DNA from: Candidatus Enterococcus murrayae
GTDB lineage: Bacteria; Bacillota; Bacilli; Lactobacillales; Enterococcaceae
Direction: 5' to 3'
Assembly (NCBI RefSeq): GCF_017315985.1
Contig: NZ_JAFLVR010000080.1
Span: 1 to 56,073, forward strand
DNA length: 56,073 nucleotides
Made by a program: the position numbers and the translations under genes. Each line of letters begins with the position of its first letter. The stretch's first letter is position 1. Below, in pieces: positions 53,586-56,073 of this stretch. A model generated the notes under the pieces. It was not told the origin of the DNA. It was given only the letters and a program-made list of their open reading frames with translations, and searched no databases.

Positions 53586-54752
53586 ATGTTAACAATAAAA
53601 GGAAAATATAATACAGCAACTGTTTACGCAGACAATTTAACGGAGAGTACAGTCGGTCAAATCACGACGCTGTGCAATCAATCATTTGCAAAAAACGCAA
53701 AAATTCGGATCATGCCGGACACTCACAGCGGATCAAGCTGTGTTATCGGCACGACCATGACGGTAAACAATCAAGTAGTCCCTAACCTTGTCGGCGTGGA
53801 CATAGGTTGTGGAGTATATGTGGCTAAGGTTAAAAAAGGTGTTAAACTAAACTTTGATAAACTGGACCGGATCATTCGCAATCGGATTCCAAGTGGGCAC
53901 CATTCTCACAATAAACCGCAGTACACTTTCCCTTTGGAGAATGTTCAAGCTCCAATCCACCGAGGCCGAGCATTACGGAGTATAGGGACATTAGGCGGTG
54001 GCAACCATTTTATCGAAGTCAATGAAGGTAGTGATGGTTTTTATCTAGTCATTCACAGCGGTAGCCGCGTCTTAGGAAAAGAAATCGCAGAGTATCATCA
54101 GGAAATCGCCTATCAGAAACTGTCGCAGCAGCGGAAAGATATAAAGCTCCTAGCAAAAAGTACAAAAGATCCAGATGAAAAGGAACGTTTGCTTCAACAA
54201 CGAGAACTATTAAAAATCCCTTATGAGCTGTCCTATGTTTCAGAACAAGATTTGGATAACTACTTATCAGACATGAGAATCGCTCAACAATACGCCGCCT
54301 TTAATCGCCAAAATATGGCCTTAACGATCTTAAAAGCAATGAAATGGGAAAAATCGGTGATCGAAAGCTTTGACAGTCCGCATAATTATATCGATTTGAA
54401 GCATATGATTTTACGCAAAGGGGCAGCTTCTGCTAGAAGAAACGAGAAGATGATCGTTCCTTTAAATATGAAGGACGGTTCGATTATTGGTATCGGAAAA
54501 GGCAATGAGAAATGGAATTACTCTGGGCCACACGGAGCAGGTCGAATGATGAGTCGTTCGCAAGCCAGAGCATCAATCAGTTTAGATAATTATCAGCATA
54601 TGATGCGACACGTCTGGACAACCTCCGTCTCAAAAAAGACACTGGATGAAGCGCCTAAAGCATATAAATCAAAAAAACAACTAATGAGGTATTTGCCTGA
54701 GACGATGGAAGTGAAAGAAATCATTCGTCCATTGTACAACTTCAAAAGTTAA
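53586..54752 (+). CDS. rtcB: RtcB-family RNA ligase
   Basis: 388-residue RNA 3'-phosphate/5'-OH ligase of the short RtcB2-like subtype. Metal-binding Cys75 (VDIGCGVYVAKV), His141 (GGGNHFIE) and His157 (VIHSGSR) are present, and His316 in SGPHGAGRMMSR is the expected guanylylation site. Such enzymes repair cleaved tRNA or other RNAs using GTP and Mn2+. No prfH gene, the frequent partner of this subtype, lies beside it. The neighbouring tRNA operon converges on it, which may be chance. GAGGAAT lies just before the ATG. Confidence 0.92.
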   Translation: MLTIKGKYNTATVYADNLTESTVGQITTLCNQSFAKNAKIRIMPDTHSGSSCVIGTTMTVNNQVVPNLVGVDIGCGVYVAKVKKGVKLNFDKLDRIIRNRIPSGHHSHNKPQYTFPLENVQAPIHRGRALRSIGTLGGGNHFIEVNEGSDGFYLVIHSGSRVLGKEIAEYHQEIAYQKLSQQRKDIKLLAKSTKDPDEKERLLQQRELLKIPYELSYVSEQDLDNYLSDMRIAQQYAAFNRQNMALTILKAMKWEKSVIESFDSPHNYIDLKHMILRKGAASARRNEKMIVPLNMKDGSIIGIGKGNEKWNYSGPHGAGRMMSRSQARASISLDNYQHMMRHVWTTSVSKKTLDEAPKAYKSKKQLMRYLPETMEVKEIIRPLYNFKS

Positions 54753-54767
54753 TCCATACGATTTCTC

Positions 54768-54812
54768 TATCGGCAGAAGATCAGAAATGATTTTCTGCCG
54801 ATAGTTTTGTAT
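54768..54812 (+). terminator. Terminator of rtcB
   Basis: CTATCGGCAGAA and TTCTGCCGATAG (54768-54804) form a perfect 12-bp stem with a 13-base loop, followed by TTTTGT. Confidence 0.8.
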
Positions 54813-54843
54813 AAAAAAAAGACCCAGCATTTTTTGCTGAGTC
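54813..54843 (-). terminator. Terminator of the tRNA operon
   Basis: In minus-strand sense GACTCAGCA...TGCTGGGTC pairs with one G-U (which is only a match in the minus-strand RNA) and eight T's follow. It lies 7 bp beyond the last tRNA. Confidence 0.88.
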
Positions 54844-54850
54844 TAATTAG

Positions 54851-54924
54851 GGCGAACGATGGGAATCGAACCCACGAGTGCCGGAGCCACAATCCGGTGC
54901 GTTAACCACTTCGCCACGATCGCC
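54851..54924 (-). tRNA. tRNA-His (GTG), second copy of the operon
   Basis: Cloverleaf with anticodon GTG in GGATTGTGGCTCC and the extra G-1 opposite C73 that marks tRNA-His. It is identical to the copy at 55310-55383, including a U-U mismatch in the acceptor stem. CCA is not encoded. Confidence 0.93.
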
Positions 54925-54981
54925 ATGGTGCTATTTAAATTCAAACAAAAAACTAAGATGAAATAACATCTTAGCTCTTTA

Positions 54982-55065
54982 TACCGGCGGCCGGGGTCGA
55001 ACCGGCACGCCCGTGAGGGCACTGGATTTTGAGTCCAGCGCGTCTGCCAATTCCGCCACGCCGGC
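54982..55065 (-). tRNA. tRNA-Leu (CAA)
   Basis: 84-base class II cloverleaf with long variable arm; anticodon CAA in GGACTCAAAATCC. Acceptor GCCGGCG pairs with CGCCGGT (one G-U). CCA not encoded. Confidence 0.94.
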
Positions 55066-55089
55066 ATGTCAATAAATATTCTAGTACTA

Positions 55090-55160
<71 letters not shown>

Positions 55161-55227
55161 ATTATACTATTGTTTTTTTCTTAGAACAAGTATTTTTCAA
55201 GAAAGTTTCTTGATACTTTTCTAAAAA

Positions 55228-55299
55228 CTGGGGTAGCTGGATTCGAACCAACGCATGAGGGAGTCAAAGTCCCTTGCCTTACCGCTTGGCTATACCCCA
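55228..55299 (-). tRNA. tRNA-Gln (TTG)
   Basis: Anticodon TTG in GGGACTTTGACTCCC, acceptor TGGGGTA with TACCCCA, discriminator G. CCA not encoded. Confidence 0.94.
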
Positions 55300-55309
55300 A
55301 AAATACAAG

Positions 55310-55383
55310 GGCGAACGATGGGAATCGAACCCACGAGTGCCGGAGCCACAATCCGGTGCGTTAACCACTTCGCCACGATCGCC
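55310..55383 (-). tRNA. tRNA-His (GTG), first copy of the operon
   Basis: Same 74 bases as 54851-54924. This copy sits at the usual Trp-His-Gln position seen in other Firmicutes tRNA operons. Confidence 0.93.
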
Positions 55384-55395
55384 ATAATAAAAGAA

Positions 55396-55466
55396 CAGGG
55401 GCAGCAGGAATTGAACCCACACTAACGGTTTTGGAGACCGCTGTTCTACCTTTAAACTATGCCCCT
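55396..55466 (-). tRNA. tRNA-Trp (CCA)
   Basis: Anticodon CCA in GGTCTCCAAAACC, acceptor AGGGGCA with TGCCCCT, discriminator G. CCA end not encoded. Confidence 0.94.
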
Positions 55467-55474
55467 GAAACAAA

Positions 55475-55555
55475 TGGAGGAGAGTGGATTCGAACCACTG
55501 AACCCTAAGGAACGGATTTACAGTCCGTCGCGTTTAGCCACTTCGCTACTCCTCC
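55475..55555 (-). tRNA. tRNA-Tyr (GTA)
   Basis: 81 bases with a long variable arm; anticodon GTA in GGACTGTAAATCC, acceptor GGAGGAG with CTCCTCC. CCA not encoded. It begins one base after the encoded CCA of tRNA-Phe. Confidence 0.94.
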
Positions 55556-55556
55556 A

Positions 55557-55632
55557 TGGTGGCGCGGGACAGAATCGAACTGCCGACACACGGAGCTTCA
55601 ATCCGTTGCTCTACCAACTGAGCTACCGCGCC
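55557..55632 (-). tRNA. tRNA-Phe (GAA)
   Basis: Anticodon GAA in GGATTGAAGCTCC, acceptor GGCGCGG with CCGCGCC. Here the 3' CCA is encoded (55557-55559). Confidence 0.94.
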
Positions 55633-55666
55633 ATATATAATAGTTTAAAGTAATCAATTAAATAAA

Positions 55667-55742
55667 TGGCGGTCCCGACGGGATTTGAACCCGCGATCTC
55701 CTGCGTGACAGGCAGGCATGTTAACCCCTACACCACGGAACC
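55667..55742 (-). tRNA. tRNA-Asp (GTC)
   Basis: Anticodon GTC in CTGCCTGTCACGCAG, acceptor GGTTCCG with CGGGACC (one G-U). CCA is encoded (55667-55669). Confidence 0.94.
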
Positions 55743-55745
55743 GAA

Positions 55746-55818
55746 TGGAGGTTAACGGGATCGAACCGCTGACCCTCTGCTTGTAAGGCAGATGCTCTCC
55801 CAGCTGAGCTAAACCTCC
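55746..55818 (-). tRNA. tRNA-Val (TAC)
   Basis: Anticodon TAC in CTGCCTTACAAGCAG, acceptor GGAGGTT with AACCTCC. CCA not encoded. Confidence 0.94.
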
Positions 55819-55833
55819 ATAAATTAATTGAAA

Positions 55834-55905
55834 TGACCCGTACGGGACTCGAACCCGTGTTACCGCCGTGAAAGGGCGGTGTCTTAACCGCTTGACCAAC
55901 GGGCC
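55834..55905 (-). tRNA. tRNA-Glu (TTC)
   Basis: Anticodon TTC in CCGCCCTTTCACGGCGG, acceptor GGCCCGT with ACGGGTC (one G-U). CCA not encoded. Confidence 0.94.
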
Positions 55906-55920
55906 AGTAAAATGTTGCTA

Positions 55921-56009
55921 CGGAGAGTAAGGGATTCGAACCCTTGAGACAGGAATACCCGCCTACATGATTTCCAATCATGCTCCTTCGGCCACTCGGA
56001 CAACTCTCC
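55921..56009 (-). tRNA. tRNA-Ser (GGA)
   Basis: 89 bases with a long variable arm; anticodon GGA in CATGATTGGAAATCATG, acceptor GGAGAGT with ACTCTCC. CCA not encoded. Confidence 0.94.
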
Positions 56010-56058
56010 AAGATAGGAGCACAAAGGCCCAATACTCTATTTGTTCTCTTTCGAGAAA

Positions 56059-56073
56059 CTCCGGCAGTAGGAC
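56059..56073 (-). tRNA. Partial tRNA, 3' end, probably tRNA-Asn
   Basis: The minus strand enters the window with GTCCTACTGCCGGAG: half a T-stem, a 7-base acceptor arm TGCCGGA and discriminator G. That matches the 3' end of Firmicutes tRNA-Asn, which precedes Ser-Glu-Val in this operon type. The anticodon is outside the window. Confidence 0.6.

Noticed and set aside
56010-56058. 5S rRNA at the right edge
   Set aside because: The 49 bases between tRNA-Ser and the edge tRNA show no 5S sequence; a 5S gene may lie just beyond the window.

Overview
The window is a piece of a low-GC Gram-positive chromosome, almost certainly an Enterococcus other than E. faecalis. Evidence: strong AGGAGG ribosome binding sites, sigma-A promoters, the rapZ-yvcK-whiA and cdaA-cdaR-glmM operons, a fused double-receptor GlnP, and an aspartate racemase next to a D-aspartate ligase, the pair that builds the D-Asp cross-bridge of the E. 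faecium-type cell wall. Species cannot be fixed from the sequence alone. There is no insertion sequence, prophage, CRISPR array or obvious genomic island.

Layout. 1-3.9 kb: fructose operon fruR-fruK-fruA (+). 3.8-13.6 kb: mostly minus-strand genes: a small membrane protein, an orphan 442-residue protein, ysxC, clpX, a secreted GH25 lysozyme, trigger factor, a TPR-like protein, an RDD membrane protein, sppA and a small unknown; one tiny plus-strand gene lies at 5.6 kb. 13.6-19.3 kb: glmS behind a glmS ribozyme, converging on cdaA-cdaR-glmM. 19.4-24 kb: pyruvate:ferredoxin oxidoreductase, then a DsbA-like protein. 24-27 kb: rapZ-yvcK-whiA. 27.2-29.2 kb: D-Asp ligase and aspartate racemase. 29.3-34.4 kb: uvrB and uvrA, with a LexA-like box before uvrB. 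34.5-37.5 kb: glutamine-type ABC transporter glnP-glnQ. 37.5-39.9 kb: a glycerol dehydrogenase-family gene and tuf. 40-41.8 kb: two small unknowns and a FetAB-like ABC pair. 41.9-48.4 kb: ilvD-ilvB-ilvN-ilvC-ilvA with a leader-peptide attenuator and a CodY-like box. 48.5-53.3 kb: a heterodimeric multidrug-type ABC exporter divergent from its likely MerR regulator. 53.3-54.8 kb: an RtcB-family RNA ligase. 54.8-56.07 kb: a minus-strand operon of twelve complete tRNAs (Ser, Glu, Val, Asp, Phe, Tyr, Trp, His, Gln, Cys, Leu, His) plus the 3' end of a thirteenth, probably Asn.

How the genes fit together. Several loci feed cell-wall synthesis: GlmS and GlmM make glucosamine phosphates for UDP-GlcNAc, CdaA/CdaR make and control c-di-AMP, YvcK (GlmR) and RapZ are known regulators in amino-sugar control elsewhere, and the racemase/ligase pair supplies the cross-bridge residue. 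The most informative non-coding signals are the ilv leader peptide with alternative hairpins, the 19-bp-spacer MerR-type promoter, the glmS ribozyme, the LexA-like box at uvrB, paired direct repeats at the fru promoter, and a terminator-like hairpin in the leader of the pyruvate oxidoreductase gene. I found no clearly new multi-gene system. The least explained protein-coding parts are the 442-residue orphan, the small proteins before fetAB, and the short ORFs around rtcB.
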